Below are positions 63,803 through 64,000 of a DNA stretch of 64,000 bases, piece after piece (within the stretch, counting starts at the first letter, position 1; every line of letters begins with the position of its first letter). Origin of the DNA: Streptococcus australis (GTDB taxonomy: Bacteria; Bacillota; Bacilli; Lactobacillales; Streptococcaceae). The notes beneath the pieces were generated by a model. It did not search any database, was not told where the DNA came from, and was given only the letters and a program-made list of their open reading frames with translations. The translations under genes were made by a program, and so were the position numbers. The stretch spans positions 1-64,000 of the forward strand of contig NZ_JADNGY010000004.1 of assembly GCF_015553625.1 (NCBI RefSeq). Direction: 5' to 3'.

Positions 63803-64000
63803 ATGACGGATAAGCATTTCCCACAAGTAGCAGATGATGAAATCATGCTAACTCAAATGCCCCATATGAATTTATATGATGACGGGGACTTCATTAGTAA
63901 TATTCTTGGAGAGTATACAGATAAAAATTATTTAGAATGGGAGCCGATTGCTACTGGAAAGACTGCAGAGCAGCCCTATCAGAAATCCCTTCAAAAGTCT
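63803..64000 (+). CDS. N-terminal part of an unidentified gene, cut by window end
   Basis: An ATG at 63803 with AGAAGGAT-type ribosome binding site opens a frame that runs to the window end (66 codons, no stop). It begins MTDKHFPQVADDEIMLTQMP and continues with acidic, Asp/Tyr-rich residues (NLYDDGDFISNILGEYTDKN). There is no signal peptide in the visible part and I do not recognise the family. It starts 57 bases after the SNF2 stop and may be cotranscribed. Confidence 0.7.
   Translation, partial: MTDKHFPQVADDEIMLTQMPHMNLYDDGDFISNILGEYTDKNYLEWEPIATGKTAEQPYQKSLQKS

Overview
The window is a stretch of chromosome from a Streptococcus of the mitis/sanguinis type (S. parasanguinis or a close oral relative is my best guess). 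The evidence is gene order (usp-alaT-codY-pncA-gatCAB; yqeG-yqeH-yhbY-nadD-yqeK-rsfS-methyltransferase; gnd-ritR; nrdR-dnaB-dnaI; metQ-M20-metN-metP), a moderately AT-rich base composition, many extended -10 promoters (TGnTATAAT), and a YSIRK-type signal and LPXTG anchor on the pullulanase. I see no rRNA, tRNA, CRISPR array, prophage or transposase gene.

Layout. 1-8.5 kb: universal stress protein, aminotransferase, CodY with its own operator, a nicotinamidase-like enzyme, the GatCAB amidotransferase, a small membrane protein and a Rex-boxed butanediol dehydrogenase. 8.6-14.2 kb: cell-wall pullulanase under a cre site, a DMT permease and a TVP38/DedA-like membrane protein. 14.3-21 kb: ribosome assembly and NAD cluster, tmcAL and a YebC regulator. 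21.2-29.5 kb: amino-acid salvage and uptake (M20 hydrolases, cystine-type binding protein, MetQNP), running into two ECF S components that flank a SAM hydroxide adenosyltransferase. 29.6-33.2 kb: an XRE regulator with two membrane proteins, then an AT-rich Rgg/small-protein/MFS cassette. 33.4-43 kb: trhO, a DUF4299-like gene, uracil permease behind a PyrR-type attenuator, a nucleoside phosphorylase with an ECF energising module (fused ATPase plus EcfT) but no S component, an SDR, a PfkB kinase and rsmG. 43-51.8 kb: lemA-htpX, a second Rgg/small-protein/MFS cassette on the minus strand, yceD, flotillin, gnd and the orphan redox regulator RitR. 51.8-55.1 kb: a glucose/maltose-type PTS IICBA behind two CG-centred operators, and an exonuclease/phosphatase-family gene. 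55.2-64 kb: nrdR, dnaB, dnaI, nitroreductase, der, a DUF1307-like lipoprotein, a SWIM-SNF2 helicase and a truncated gene at the window edge.

How the genes work together. Three themes recur. First, nutrient sensing: CodY, Rex, CcpA-like cre sites, PyrR attenuation and RitR are all visible either as proteins or as sites. Second, methionine/SAM/purine handling: MetQNP imports methionine, the SAM hydroxide adenosyltransferase would split SAM into methionine and adenosine, and the two separated halves of an ECF system may import and process a related nucleoside-like compound (inference). Third, translation and replication housekeeping.

Most interesting unexplained features: (i) two intergenic elements, at 16034-16186 and 60361-60498, that share one fold (outer stem, GCC/YTAA internal loop, GTG..CAC second stem, three hairpins) with unrelated stem sequences, as expected of a structured RNA family; (ii) a dispersed repeat of about 180 bp made of three hairpins, present four times and set flush against stop codons, in one case supplying the end of a coding region; (iii) two paralogous Rgg / small ORF / MFS cassettes with the same ATGA translational coupling.
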